The notes: generated by a model not told the origin, from the sequence alone. 64,000 nucleotides of DNA from Sulfurimonas sp. HSL3-2 (GCF_039645965.1 NZ_CP147917.1:1116001-1180000), one strand, 5' to 3'. Numbered from the stretch's first letter, positions 44,392 through 54,575 are shown. Translations and numbers: made by a program.

Positions 44392-46815
44392 CTATCCTTT
44401 CTTGTGTTTTTTGATCTCTTTGTTTATGATATCTTTTAACTCTTCGCCGTCAATCACTTCTTTTGCGATCAGCTGTTTTGCTACCGCTTCTATGGCAGGC
44501 CATAGTCGTTTGACCTCTTTTTTTGTCTTCTTTTTTGCGTCATCTATCCATACCAGCATTCGATCTTCTATCTTTTTGGACAACACTTTTCTGTCATATA
44601 CGGATTCTATCCCGGCCACATTGATATATCCAAGTTCATCATCCATACCAAAAAGTGCGATTGCCGCATAGACCTGCATGCTTGCGACTTCTAAGTCACT
44701 GATGGCACCTGTCTCGATCCCGGATTCACCGAATTTTTCCATCTTTGCTATTCTACCGGCAAGCAATACGCAGACATCGTTAAACAACTCCTCTTTAGAA
44801 GTCGCATCGACATAGTCTTCGTTGTGATATGAGACAAATCCTAAAGTTTCACTACGCGGGGCGACGGTCACCTGCTCGATCTTGATATTTGGCAGAAGGA
44901 TGTATGAAAGTACCGCATGACCTGCTTCATGATAAGCTGTCTTTGCCATAGAGGTCTCGATATCGCGTATCTGTTTATTTTCCAGTTTTGTGCCGTATTT
45001 TATGATGTTTATCTGCTCAAGAAGTATCTCTTCCGTCAGCTCTTTTAAGCCTTTTCTCGCAGCATTCAGTGCAGCTTCCTGCCCTATTCTTTTAAGTTCG
45101 TTTCCGCCGAGACCTGAGATATAACGCACCACTCTTTCAACGTCGATAGCTTCGTCATGAGGCTTTTTAAGTACTTCTTCTATGAAAAATCTACGCGCTT
45201 CGATATCAAGTTTAGGTACCTCTATACGTATATCGATACGCCCCGCTTTGTTAAGTTCATCAGGAATATTTGCGATATCACCGAGTGTAGCGATAGTAAA
45301 GACCGGAGACTCGAAACTTTGCGTCAGAGCATCGAGTTCTTCGACAAGAGGCGTGATGTTCATACGGGAGATCACACCGCCTAAAAAGCCTTGGACATCG
45401 ATGTCTTCAAGTATCACGATTGATGGTGCGGAACCGTATGCCTGAGCATACACTTTATGTATCTTTGCTGAATCAAAAAGATCTGCACCGTTTATGACGA
45501 TATAGGGCATATCGCTCTCATAGGCAAAAGCACGTGCGAGCAGTTTTTTTCCCATTCCCTGAGGTCCGTACAGGAACATCCCTTTTGGAGGCGGCATATC
45601 AAAATGCTGCAGTCTCTCCGGCTCTTTTAAGAGTGCAAGTACCTCTAAAAGCTCGTTTTTCACTCTTTGCTGTCCGGCAACATCCTCAAACCTGATATCT
45701 GATACATGTAAGACATCTTCGCTTAACGTCCCAAGCTTCTCTTCGCTATAAAAAGCATTTTTTATCGAACATATAACGACACCGTCTTTTTCTTTCAGGT
45801 CCCATTCGAGTGTGATCCTTTTGTGCTGTTTACTGATCTTTTTAAGAAGCAGGTTTTGGTCTTTTAGGGCATCGTCGACAAACTTGCCTGATGCTTTGGA
45901 TACTTTAAAATCTATCTGTTTTACATTCGCATCAAGCTTTATTGCATCATAAATCTTGCTAAACATCAATTCAGGCAGTTTTTTTATGATATGTCGTGCA
46001 TTGATATATGGAGCTAACGACAAGGTAAGAAGCGATACGAACTTATCTACACTTGTATATTCGATCTCTATGCCGCTCTCTTTCGTAAAACTTTGTGACA
46101 TCTGATGCATTGTCCTTGCACCGATCTTGATAAGTGTACTTAAACTCAGGCGGTTAAACGGTATGACTGTATGCTCGTTTAAAAGTGACAACAGTTTTTT
46201 ATCGAATGCCTCTTCCTTATTGCCGTTAACCATCATATATTCATGGCTCAATCTTTCCATTAAGAAAGTGTGTGCCTGTAGTGGATCGCTTTTCATCAAC
46301 TCACGCAGATCCTGGCGCTGAATAAGCAGACCGAGCCTTGTAGTACTCACAATAACGATCACATTTGAAAAATCTACAGTACTTTTTTCATCACTTGCAA
46401 AAAGCGTATAAAGCGAAAGTTGGACTTGAAGATCGGCTTTTTCTATATCTTCAAAAAAGAGTATACATTTTGGATGTTCTTCCACAAAGGAGATCACTTC
46501 TGATTCTATAAGCGGAGAGTTTAACTGTTCCATGCCTATAGCAAAGTTGCCGCTATACTGATCCATATTGAACGTTTTAATACTTTCGATCTCGCTATCC
46601 GCCTGCAAAAGTAATTGAGAGAGATAGTGCTTACCGGTATTTGGCAGTCCTATAAATGTAAAAAGAGCTCTGACTCTGTTTTTGCTTTTTAGAAGATTGG
46701 CCTGTAATAATGTTTTTGTCAAGATCTTTACTGCATCTTCTTGATCAAACAGGTTCTCGTTTAAGACCTCCTCGATCTTACTGCTGAACTCACTACTGTT
46801 TTTGCCGTTTTGCAT
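44392..46815 (-). CDS. FtsH-like M41 protease with two degenerate AAA modules
   Basis: An 807-residue protein in three parts. Residues about 20-170 resemble a ClpA/B-type AAA module, with P-loop GLPNTGKH (Lys62, His63) and 'FFEDIEKAD'. Residues about 385-600 resemble the FtsH AAA module with GPQGMGKK (Lys423) and 'VILEDIDV'. Residues about 620-800 are an M41 peptidase with intact HEAGH (629-633) and a third ligand Asp in 'ISDLEVAS'. In both AAA parts the Walker A Ser/Thr is replaced (His, Lys) and the Walker B acidic pair is ED rather than DE. The FtsH second-region Arg 'RPGR' is KAGR. No membrane helices are evident, unlike FtsH. Its target is unknown. Confidence 0.85.
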   Translation of the reverse strand: MQNGKNSSEFSSKIEEVLNENLFDQEDAVKILTKTLLQANLLKSKNRVRALFTFIGLPNTGKHYLSQLLLQADSEIESIKTFNMDQYSGNFAIGMEQLNSPLIESEVISFVEEHPKCILFFEDIEKADLQVQLSLYTLFASDEKSTVDFSNVIVIVSTTRLGLLIQRQDLRELMKSDPLQAHTFLMERLSHEYMMVNGNKEEAFDKKLLSLLNEHTVIPFNRLSLSTLIKIGARTMHQMSQSFTKESGIEIEYTSVDKFVSLLTLSLAPYINARHIIKKLPELMFSKIYDAIKLDANVKQIDFKVSKASGKFVDDALKDQNLLLKKISKQHKRITLEWDLKEKDGVVICSIKNAFYSEEKLGTLSEDVLHVSDIRFEDVAGQQRVKNELLEVLALLKEPERLQHFDMPPPKGMFLYGPQGMGKKLLARAFAYESDMPYIVINGADLFDSAKIHKVYAQAYGSAPSIVILEDIDVQGFLGGVISRMNITPLVEELDALTQSFESPVFTIATLGDIANIPDELNKAGRIDIRIEVPKLDIEARRFFIEEVLKKPHDEAIDVERVVRYISGLGGNELKRIGQEAALNAARKGLKELTEEILLEQINIIKYGTKLENKQIRDIETSMAKTAYHEAGHAVLSYILLPNIKIEQVTVAPRSETLGFVSYHNEDYVDATSKEELFNDVCVLLAGRIAKMEKFGESGIETGAISDLEVASMQVYAAIALFGMDDELGYINVAGIESVYDRKVLSKKIEDRMLVWIDDAKKKTKKEVKRLWPAIEAVAKQLIAKEVIDGEELKDIINKEIKKHKKG

Positions 46816-46995
46816 AATGATACCTTTTAACTATTATCAAATATAATCAAATTTCTATCGATTTTTAGTATATCTTATTATCCTTGAAAAATATTAATTT
46901 TATATATTTTTATTAATCTTTTGATTTATATATTCTGATACACCTTAGCATTTACAGATTATGTTAAAATACAATAAACAACAATAATACGAGGC
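46816..46995. other. Divergent promoter region between FtsH-like gene and flgA
   Basis: A 180-base, strongly AT-rich gap. A TTAAAATA box near 46964 could be the -10 for the flgA transcript. No sigma-54 or sigma-28 motif is evident, so the flagellar gene here seems to use the housekeeping factor. Nothing else is recognised. Confidence 0.35.
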
Positions 46996-47004
46996 TTGCA
47001 GATT

Positions 47005-47874
47005 TTGCTTTTTAGATATCTTATTTTACTTTTTTTCATCATCTCATCTCTTTATTCATACACTCTTCAAGAGGATTATGAGACCAAAGGCAGAGATATC
47101 CATGCCTCAGATATCATAAAAAATATCGAGAAGGATTTTATACTCTTTTCCTATGACGATACAAAACAGATGCTCAGAGTAACGGCACAGGAGGTCATAG
47201 ATATCTTTAAAAAGCACGGATATGATATAGAAAACAAAGATATCAGGTATGTAAACTTTAGACAAAAATCTCCGGTTGATATGACGAATATTACAGAGAG
47301 TCTTAAAAAAGAGTTTCTCTCAAAATATCCGAACTTAAAGATACGCTCTTTAAAAGTCTATCCGCGTGCATACATCACGGCACTGCCGAAGATATATGCT
47401 CTCTCTTTGCAACAACAGACTCTTTACAGAAACTACTCGACCATATCGATAGTCACTCCAGACCATAAGATGACCTTTTTTGACTACATTCTTGATGCTG
47501 ACATCGACGTAGTCGTGACGACTAAAAAGATCAACCGTCACGAAGAGTTGACCTATAAAAATACTAAAGTAAAAACGGTCAAATTCACGAGTTTCAGGGC
47601 TAATCCCGTGACTGATATTAAAAATCATAAATATCAAAGCAAATTTTCACTAAAATCTGATTATATTTTGACTGCAAACGATGTCGAAGCGCTTAGCCTT
47701 GTAAGAAGAGATGAATCTGTCGTAGCTACGATAAATGACGGCGGTTTGACAATAACTTTAAATGTCATAGCCGCACAAGACGGCAAAGAAGGCGATATAA
47801 TTGCAGTTAGAAAAGCGGATGGGAAAAAACTGATGGCTAAGGTTATCGGAAGAAAGAGAGTTGAGATTCAATGA
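47005..47874 (+). CDS. flgA: Flagellar P-ring assembly chaperone FlgA
   Basis: A periplasmic protein of about 289 residues with an N-terminal signal peptide and the C-terminal SAF/ChapFlgA domain ('LTANDVEALSLVRRDESV', 'GLTITLNVIAAQDGKEGDII', 'MAKVIGRKRVEI'). It helps FlgI polymerise into the P ring. Start choice: TTG 46996 is one base from the GAGG at 46991-46994, too close. The TTG at 47005 has a ten-base spacer and keeps the signal peptide. Confidence 0.88.
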   Translation: MLFRYLILLFFIISSLYSYTLQEDYETKGRDIHASDIIKNIEKDFILFSYDDTKQMLRVTAQEVIDIFKKHGYDIENKDIRYVNFRQKSPVDMTNITESLKKEFLSKYPNLKIRSLKVYPRAYITALPKIYALSLQQQTLYRNYSTISIVTPDHKMTFFDYILDADIDVVVTTKKINRHEELTYKNTKVKTVKFTSFRANPVTDIKNHKYQSKFSLKSDYILTANDVEALSLVRRDESVVATINDGGLTITLNVIAAQDGKEGDIIAVRKADGKKLMAKVIGRKRVEIQ

Positions 47875-48401
47875 AGAAAGTTGTCATATCGATCAGCGGT
47901 GCAAGCGGAGCTGAACTTGGTCTAAAAGCACTAAAACTGCTTCCTGACGATATCGAAAAACATCTTATTGTTTCCGATCATGCAAAAGTGGTCTTAGACA
48001 AAGAGCAGAACATCACCTTTCATGACGATAAAGATATAGCTGCAAGCATAGCAAGCGGCAGCTTTAAAGTCGATGCCATGATGATAATCCCGTGCAGTAT
48101 GAACACGCTTGCCAAGATATCTTGCGGCATAGCAGACAACCTGACCACACGTGCGGCAGCCGTAATGATAAAAGAACAGAAAAAACTGCTTTTGGCACCT
48201 CGTGAGATGCCGTTTTCGCCGATAGCTTTGGAGAACATGCATAAGCTGTCATCTCTAGGTATCATAATCGCACCTCCGGTTATGGCTTACTACAGCGAAC
48301 AGACGACACTCGATGAGATGGAAAACTTTATGATCGGCAAATGGTTCGATCTTTTAGGAATAGAAAACAGCTTATATAAACGATGGAAAGACGATGCATA
48401 A
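47871..48401 (+). CDS. ubiX: Flavin prenyltransferase UbiX
   Basis: A 176-residue flavoprotein with the opening 'ISISGASGAELGLKALKLL', 'IIPCSMNTLAKISCGIADNL' and 'PREMPFSPIALENM', all typical of UbiX. It makes prenylated FMN for UbiD-type decarboxylases of quinone synthesis. It overlaps flgA by four bases and coaD by eight. Confidence 0.93.
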   Translation: MKKVVISISGASGAELGLKALKLLPDDIEKHLIVSDHAKVVLDKEQNITFHDDKDIAASIASGSFKVDAMMIIPCSMNTLAKISCGIADNLTTRAAAVMIKEQKKLLLAPREMPFSPIALENMHKLSSLGIIIAPPVMAYYSEQTTLDEMENFMIGKWFDLLGIENSLYKRWKDDA

Positions 48402-48885
48402 AATAGCACTATATCCAGGGACATTCGACCCTATAACAAACGGACATTTCGACATTATCGAAAGAGGATTAAGACTTTTTGATGAGGTAATCGTTGCCGT
48501 AGCGGACTCAAAAGAGAAAAAACCTATGTTTACTCTTGAAGAGCGGATAATAATGACAAAAGAGGCTACAAAACATCTCGAAAGAGTAAGTGTTGTAGGA
48601 TTTGACAACCTGACAGTGGAGCTGGCTAAAAGTCTGGATGCTACAGTCCTTATCCGAGGACTAAGAGCCGTCAGTGACTTTGAGTTCGAGCTTCAACTCG
48701 GATACTTGAACAACTCTTTGGATAAAAACATAGAGACTGTCTATCTTATGCCGAAGCTGCAGCACGCTTTTATCAGTTCTTCCATCGTCAGGAACCTTTT
48801 AAAGTTTAACGGTAAGACTGACCATCTGCTTCCAAAAGAGGTACAAAACATCATAGGGAGTATGACTTCATGTACATTGCAATAG
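48394..48885 (+). CDS. coaD: Phosphopantetheine adenylyltransferase
   Basis: A 163-residue nucleotidyltransferase with the (T/H)xGH site in 'YPGTFDPITNGHFDI' and the C-terminal 'ISSSIVR' (ISSTxxR type). It catalyses the penultimate step of coenzyme A synthesis. It overlaps both ubiX and tmk. Confidence 0.96.
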   Translation: MHKIALYPGTFDPITNGHFDIIERGLRLFDEVIVAVADSKEKKPMFTLEERIIMTKEATKHLERVSVVGFDNLTVELAKSLDATVLIRGLRAVSDFEFELQLGYLNNSLDKNIETVYLMPKLQHAFISSSIVRNLLKFNGKTDHLLPKEVQNIIGSMTSCTLQ

Positions 48886-49451
48886 AGGGTATCGATACTG
48901 CCGGAAAAAGTACTCAGATAAAAGCATTGAGCGAGAAGTATCCTGATGCGATTATCACCAAAGAACCGGGTGCGACAAGACTTGGGACAAAGCTAAGAGA
49001 GATAGTACTGTTTTCTGAGATAAAAAGTCCTGTAGCGGAGCTTTTGATCTTTTTAGCTGACCGAGCTGAGCACATTGCAGAGGTCGTAGAACCAAATCTA
49101 GACAAAAGAATCATAAGCGACAGAAGCGTAATATCGGGCATCGCTTATGCCGATGTTGTCGGACATTTTGAAATAGACAGACTTGTAGAGCTTAATCGCT
49201 TTACATGTAACGGTGTCTTTCCAAAGAAAGCGGTCGTGTTAAAACTCTCACGCGATGAACTGACTTACCGTCTGTCTCAAAAAGAGCATGACAAGATAGA
49301 AAAACGCGGTATAGATTATCTGCTTGAGATACAAGACTCGCTAATAAAAGCGGCTAAAGCACTGGGTGTAGAACTTCTAGAGATCGATGCATCTTTGGAT
49401 ATTAACGAGATCACAAACAAAATCATAAATTTTATAGAGGAAAAAAAGTAA
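48870..49451 (+). CDS. tmk: Thymidylate kinase
   Basis: A 193-residue P-loop kinase with IEGIDTAGKST (residues 4-14), 'TKEPGATRLG' and the DR(S/Y) motif 'ISDRSVISGIAYA'. It phosphorylates dTMP. Its start overlaps coaD by 16 bases and its stop abuts hisS. Confidence 0.95.
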   Translation: MYIAIEGIDTAGKSTQIKALSEKYPDAIITKEPGATRLGTKLREIVLFSEIKSPVAELLIFLADRAEHIAEVVEPNLDKRIISDRSVISGIAYADVVGHFEIDRLVELNRFTCNGVFPKKAVVLKLSRDELTYRLSQKEHDKIEKRGIDYLLEIQDSLIKAAKALGVELLEIDASLDINEITNKIINFIEEKK

Positions 49452-50657
49452 ATGATACAATCACTTAGAGGAATGAACGACATAATAGAATCAGAAAGAT
49501 TCGAATATTTTTTAGCAGTCGCGACAAAGGTGGCAAAGAATTATGGATTTAACTATATGGAAACACCTCTGCTTGAAGAAACTGCCCTATTTAAACGTTC
49601 TGTCGGTGAATCAAGCGATATTGTCGGTAAAGAGATGTATCAATTTACAGACAAAGGCGACAACGACGTATGTCTTCGACCAGAGGGAACTGCCGGAGTC
49701 GTACGTGCATTCATTCAAAACAAATTTGACAAAGCGGGCGGGACATACAAATTTTTCTATCACGGCCCGATGTTTCGTTATGAGCGTCCTCAAAAAGGCC
49801 GTCTAAGAGAGTTCCACCAGTTTGGCGTAGAGAGTTTCGGTGAAGACAGTGTATATGAAGATGCTACGATGATCATGATGATAGCGGACATCTTAAACGA
49901 ACTTGGAATCGGCTACAGACTAAAACTGAACTCTTTGGGAGACAGCAGCTGTATGCCTCAGTATCGTGACGGCTTAGTGTCATTTTTAGATGAACACCAT
50001 GATGAGATATGTGAGGATTGTGTCAGAAGAAAAGGGACGAATCCTATACGCGTCTTAGACTGTAAAAACGAAGGATGTCAGGTATTGTATATCAATGCAC
50101 CAAAACTCATAAACAGCCTATGTGCTTCATGTAATGATGATTTTGAAAAGCTAAAAAGCATATTGATATCAAATAATATAAACTTTGAAGTAGACACTCA
50201 CCTGGTACGTGGACTTGACTACTACTCTAAAACGGCATTTGAGTTCGTCAGTGATAATATCGGTGCACAAAGTGCCATTGCAGGCGGTGGAAGATACGAC
50301 AGACTTGTAGAGTTTTTAGACGGAAAGGCTACTCCTGCAGTAGGTTTTGCGATAGGGATTGAAAGACTGTTAGAGCTTATTCAGATGCCCGAAACTAAAC
50401 GTGAAGGTTATTACTTCGGTGCAATGGACGATAATGCAGTGGAGCTTGTCATCTCTTTAGCACAGGCAAAAAGAAAAACAGATAAAGCCACAGTCCTATA
50501 CAAAGCTAGGAATTTAAAGGCTCACCTTAAAAATGCAGATAAAGCAAATGCAAGATTTTGTGCGATTATTGGTGAAAACGAGCTAAAAGAGAGTAAAATC
50601 TGGATAAAAGATTTAGAAGAAAAAACTGAACAAGTTATTTCAATTTCGGAGATATGA
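49452..50657 (+). CDS. hisS: Histidyl-tRNA synthetase
   Basis: A 401-residue class II synthetase with motif 1 around 'MNDIIESERFEYF', motif 2 'MFRYERPQKGRLREFHQFGVE' (FRxERPQxGRxREFxQ) and motif 3 'AVGFAIGIERLLEL'. The HisRS signature 'LVRGLDYYSKTAFEF' is present, followed by the anticodon-binding domain. The start is directly after the tmk stop. Confidence 0.97.
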   Translation: MIQSLRGMNDIIESERFEYFLAVATKVAKNYGFNYMETPLLEETALFKRSVGESSDIVGKEMYQFTDKGDNDVCLRPEGTAGVVRAFIQNKFDKAGGTYKFFYHGPMFRYERPQKGRLREFHQFGVESFGEDSVYEDATMIMMIADILNELGIGYRLKLNSLGDSSCMPQYRDGLVSFLDEHHDEICEDCVRRKGTNPIRVLDCKNEGCQVLYINAPKLINSLCASCNDDFEKLKSILISNNINFEVDTHLVRGLDYYSKTAFEFVSDNIGAQSAIAGGGRYDRLVEFLDGKATPAVGFAIGIERLLELIQMPETKREGYYFGAMDDNAVELVISLAQAKRKTDKATVLYKARNLKAHLKNADKANARFCAIIGENELKESKIWIKDLEEKTEQVISISEI

Positions 50658-50683
50658 TATAGATGTTTTTTGAGGGAGAAAAT

Positions 50684-52513
50684 ATGAGAAACTATGGTAT
50701 TGATATCTGGGGTAATGAGAATTTTATAGTCAAAGACGGAAAAGTATGTATCAATCACGGTTCAAAGCCGTCTATAATCGATATCACACAAAAAGTCAGA
50801 GCATCCGGTCTTAGAGGGCCTTTGATACTGCGCTTTGAACATCTGATAAAAAAGCAGATAGACACGCTGTTCAACTCTTTTTCCAATGCTATCGCTGAAA
50901 ATAACTACAACGGAAATTTCAATGCCGTATTTCCTCTTAAAGTAAACCAGTTCCCAAATGTAGTCGAAGCGATTACAAAAAATGGAAGTGATAGAGGATA
51001 CGGACTTGAAGCAGGCTCAAAAGCTGAACTTTTCTTGGCAATGAGTTACACACCTCTTGGCTATCCGATAACCGTAAACGGGTTTAAAGACACGGAACTT
51101 ATCGAACTTGGCTTTATAGCAGCACACAGCGGGCATAACATTACTATTACCATAGAGGGATTAGGCGAACTTGAGACCATTTTAGATGTTGCGGCGTCAT
51201 GTAATCTTAAGATGCCAAATATAGGTATCCGTCTGCGCCTTCACTCTTCTGGAAGCGGGACTTGGGCAAAAAGCGGCGGTATGGATGCAAAATTCGGACT
51301 GACATCTACTGAGATACTTGAAGCGATGCAGCTTCTACGTGATTCTGACAAGATGGCACACTTTAAGATGCTTCACTTTCATATCGGCTCTCAAATGTCT
51401 GATATCTCTCCTTTAAAAAGAGCATTAAGAGAAGCCGGGAATATCTATGCAGAGCTTAAAAAGATGGGTGCAGAAGCACTTGACAGCATCAATATCGGTG
51501 GTGGTCTTGCAGTTGAATACTCACAACACAAAGACGAATCTGCAAAAAACTACTCTATAGAGGAGTTTGCAAACGATGTTGTCTTCCTTCTTCGTGAAGT
51601 AAGTAACTCAAAATCAGTCGAGCATCCGAACATCTATACGGAATCCGGTCGTTTTATCGTGGCTTCGCATGCAGTCTTGGTCACTCCTGTCTTGGAACTG
51701 TTCACGCAGGACTATCAGATGAAGCATATCAAGTTTAAAGAGGTAAATCCTCCTCTTATAGAAGAGTTAAAAGAGCTGCATGAGCTTTTAAACCCTAAGA
51801 GCGCTATGGAGTATATCCATGATGCCCTTGACCATATCGAATCGCTTTTAACACTGTTCGATCTTGGATATATAGATCTACAAGACAGATCAAATGCAGA
51901 GATATTAGCGCACAATATCATCAAAAAAGCGCTTTATATCGCACAAGAAAGCCCTACTCAAGAGATAAAAAGGCTGCAAGAGAGACTACAGGAAAGATAT
52001 CTGATCAACAGTTCGATATTTCAAAGTCTTCCTGATTACTGGGGTCTTGGTCAGAGCTTTCCGGTAATGCCTTTAGACAGACTGGATCAAAAAGCGATCC
52101 GTCCTGCGTCTCTTTGGGATATCACATGTGACAGTGACGGCGAGATAGGTTTTGATCCTAAAAAACCTCTTTACCTGCATGATGTAGATCTTGATAATGA
52201 AGAGTATTTCTTAGGATTTTTCAATGTAGGTGCTTACCAAGAGACATTAGGAATGAACCATAACCTCTTTTCCCATCCTAGTGAATGTAGCGTTGAGATA
52301 ACTAAAGACGGCTTTATACTAAATAATATAGAAGATTCTATCAGTGTTATGGACATCCTTGACGACATGGGGTATAATGCCCGCGAATTATTAATCAAAC
52401 TTAAAACGAATCTGTTACAAAGTAACTTTATAACAGAAGAAGAAAAAAATGATACACTTCAAAAATTAGAGATCTATATGTATCAAAACGGTTATCTTAG
52501 AACGACAAAATAA
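50684..52513 (+). CDS. speA: Biosynthetic arginine decarboxylase SpeA
   Basis: A 609-residue fold-III PLP enzyme. PLP Lys86 lies in 'FPLKVNQF', and the 'GLEAGSKAEL', 'FHIGSQ' and 'IGGGLAVEY' motifs are typical of SpeA. It makes agmatine for polyamine synthesis. I choose ATG 50684, preceded by GGGAG, over ATG 50663. Confidence 0.95.
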   Translation: MRNYGIDIWGNENFIVKDGKVCINHGSKPSIIDITQKVRASGLRGPLILRFEHLIKKQIDTLFNSFSNAIAENNYNGNFNAVFPLKVNQFPNVVEAITKNGSDRGYGLEAGSKAELFLAMSYTPLGYPITVNGFKDTELIELGFIAAHSGHNITITIEGLGELETILDVAASCNLKMPNIGIRLRLHSSGSGTWAKSGGMDAKFGLTSTEILEAMQLLRDSDKMAHFKMLHFHIGSQMSDISPLKRALREAGNIYAELKKMGAEALDSINIGGGLAVEYSQHKDESAKNYSIEEFANDVVFLLREVSNSKSVEHPNIYTESGRFIVASHAVLVTPVLELFTQDYQMKHIKFKEVNPPLIEELKELHELLNPKSAMEYIHDALDHIESLLTLFDLGYIDLQDRSNAEILAHNIIKKALYIAQESPTQEIKRLQERLQERYLINSSIFQSLPDYWGLGQSFPVMPLDRLDQKAIRPASLWDITCDSDGEIGFDPKKPLYLHDVDLDNEEYFLGFFNVGAYQETLGMNHNLFSHPSECSVEITKDGFILNNIEDSISVMDILDDMGYNARELLIKLKTNLLQSNFITEEEKNDTLQKLEIYMYQNGYLRTTK

Positions 52514-52523
52514 AGGTGTTTTC

Positions 52524-53225
52524 TTGGGACTATTTAGTGAAATAAAAGAGGATTTTACAAACGCGTATAAAAACGACCCGGCTCTTACCTCATACATAAA
52601 TTTTTTATTTAATTATCCGGGTGTTTGGGCTATTGCATGGTATAGGTTATCAAACAGATTATGTAGAAAAGGGTTTAAAAAGACCGCACGTATGATCATG
52701 GGTCTTAACCAGATAGTGACAAACATAGATATTCATCCATGTGCGACTATCGGTAAACGTGTCTTTATTGACCACGGTTTCGGTGTTGTTATCGGTGAGA
52801 CTACGATCATCGAAGACGACGTACTTATCTATCAGGGTGTAACACTCGGCGGAGTCAGCTTGGAACCGGGAAAACGCCATCCGACGATAAGAAATAATGT
52901 CGTTATCGGTGCTGGTGCAAAAGTCCTCGGAAACATCACTGTCGGTGAGCACTCAAAGATCGGTGCGAACTCTGTAGTCGTAAGAAACGTCCCTGCTTGC
53001 TCTACTGCTATCGGTATTCCAGCTCATACGATAGAAAAAGGCCGTTGTAAAGACCCTTTTATGCACAATATGCTTCCTGACATCAATAAAGAGATGTTTG
53101 AATACCTTCTCAAACGTGTCGCGATACTTGAACACATCATCATGGAAGATGATAAAAACCTCTTAGAAAAAGATATAGAACTAGAAAAGATCTACGAGTC
53201 CTTTATCAAGTCTATGAAAAACTAA
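52524..53225 (+). CDS. cysE: Serine O-acetyltransferase CysE
   Basis: A 233-residue left-handed beta-helix acetyltransferase. 'DIHPCATIGKRVFIDHGFGVVIGET' (in parts: HPxAxIGxxxFIDHGxGVVIGET) and 'GVTLGGV' identify CysE. It makes O-acetylserine for cysteine. The start is a TTG at 52524 with AAAGG upstream. A 40-residue charged tail follows the helix. It is the last gene before a strong terminator. Confidence 0.93.
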   Translation: MGLFSEIKEDFTNAYKNDPALTSYINFLFNYPGVWAIAWYRLSNRLCRKGFKKTARMIMGLNQIVTNIDIHPCATIGKRVFIDHGFGVVIGETTIIEDDVLIYQGVTLGGVSLEPGKRHPTIRNNVVIGAGAKVLGNITVGEHSKIGANSVVVRNVPACSTAIGIPAHTIEKGRCKDPFMHNMLPDINKEMFEYLLKRVAILEHIIMEDDKNLLEKDIELEKIYESFIKSMKN

Positions 53226-53236
53226 TGTTTTAATCC

Positions 53237-53262
53237 GTAAAATGGGGCAAAGCCCCTTTTAC
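53237..53262 (+). terminator. Strong intrinsic terminator after cysE
   Basis: The stem GTAAAATGGGGC/GCCCC(T)TTTAC around an AAA loop, with a GGGGC/GCCCC core (53244-53248 and 53252-53256) and a TTTT run at 53257-53260. It lies 12 bases beyond the cysE stop and ends the flgA-to-cysE transcript. Confidence 0.88.
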
Positions 53263-53397
53263 TTCGCTTAGGCCGCTGTGTCCGCTGAAGCTTGCCTCTT
53301 ATGAAGCAGAGTTTTTCTCCATTATATTACAATTCTAACTAAGAGATCTCAATATTTTTGGTATAATTTCACAATTTATTTCACCTAAGGTATAACC

Positions 53398-54564
53398 ATG
53401 CTTACTAAACGTATAAATGCCCTATCTGAGTCTATCACTATCGCTGTATCTAACCTGGCGCAAGAGCTAAAAGCGCAAGGAAAAGATATTCTTAGTTTTT
53501 CTGCCGGCGAACCGGATTTTGATACACCGCAAGTCATCAAAGACACTGCTATAAAAGCAATAAACGATGGTTTTACTAAATACACTGCTGTTGATGGAAT
53601 ACCTGCACTTAAACAAGCTATCATAGATAAGCTTCAAAGAGAAAACGGCCTGACATACACTCCGGCACAAGTTATCGTAAACAACGGTGCGAAGCACTCT
53701 TTATTCAACCTTTTCTCTGCTATCGTCGAAGAGGGAGATGAAGTTATCATTCCTGCTCCGTACTGGGTCACATATCCTGAACTTGTAAAGTACTGTGGCG
53801 GGACTCCTATAGAGATCGATACTGATGATGCTTCAGGTTTCAAAATAACTCCTGAGCAACTGAAAAACGCTATCACGCCTAAAACAAAGATGATCGTTAT
53901 CACATCACCTTCAAATCCGACAGGTTCAGTTTATACAAGAGATGAACTGACAGCTCTTGGAAAAGTCTTAGAAGGTACTGATATCATCGTTGCAAGTGAC
54001 GAGATGTACGAAAAACTGATCTATGACGGTGAGTTTACATCTTCTGCAGCGGTAAGCGAAGATATGTTTAAACGTACAATCACGATCAACGGTCTTAGTA
54101 AATCTGTTGCAATGACTGGATGGCGTTTTGGATATATGGCTTCACACCGTACGGATATCATCAAAGCGACTAAGACACTACAAAGTCAAAGTACGTCAAA
54201 CATCAACTCTATCACGCAAAAAGCTGCTATAACTGGGCTTGACGGCAGTGCAGATAAAGATATAGAGATGATGAGAGTAGAGTTTAAAAAGCGTCGTGAC
54301 GAAGCTGTACAGCTATTTAATGCGATCGATGGACTCTCTGTTTTAAAACCTGACGGTGCATTCTATCTTTTCGTAAATATCAAAGAGATAAGCAATGACT
54401 CTTTACAGTTCTCAAAAGATTTACTAGAGCAAACAGGTGTTGCTGTTGTTCCGGGTGTAGGTTTTGGTAGCGAAGGATATTTCAGATTTAGTTTTGCTAC
54501 TGATATCGATAGTATCAGAGAAGGTATTAAACGTATCGAAGGCTTTGTAAAAGGTCTTAAATAA
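53398..54564 (+). CDS. aspC: Aspartate aminotransferase (class I, AspC/AspB type)
   Basis: A 388-residue PLP aminotransferase. 'FSAGEPDFDTP' near the N-terminus, 'SNPTGSVY', the PLP Lys235 in 'GLSKSVAMTGWRFGYM' and 'FRFSFA' near the end fit the 1b/AspB-like group. It interconverts oxaloacetate and aspartate, using the product of malate oxidation from the TCA cluster. It is monocistronic, between a terminator and a hairpin. Confidence 0.92.
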   Translation: MLTKRINALSESITIAVSNLAQELKAQGKDILSFSAGEPDFDTPQVIKDTAIKAINDGFTKYTAVDGIPALKQAIIDKLQRENGLTYTPAQVIVNNGAKHSLFNLFSAIVEEGDEVIIPAPYWVTYPELVKYCGGTPIEIDTDDASGFKITPEQLKNAITPKTKMIVITSPSNPTGSVYTRDELTALGKVLEGTDIIVASDEMYEKLIYDGEFTSSAAVSEDMFKRTITINGLSKSVAMTGWRFGYMASHRTDIIKATKTLQSQSTSNINSITQKAAITGLDGSADKDIEMMRVEFKKRRDEAVQLFNAIDGLSVLKPDGAFYLFVNIKEISNDSLQFSKDLLEQTGVAVVPGVGFGSEGYFRFSFATDIDSIREGIKRIEGFVKGLK

Positions 54565-54575
54565 CCTCTTCTTTT

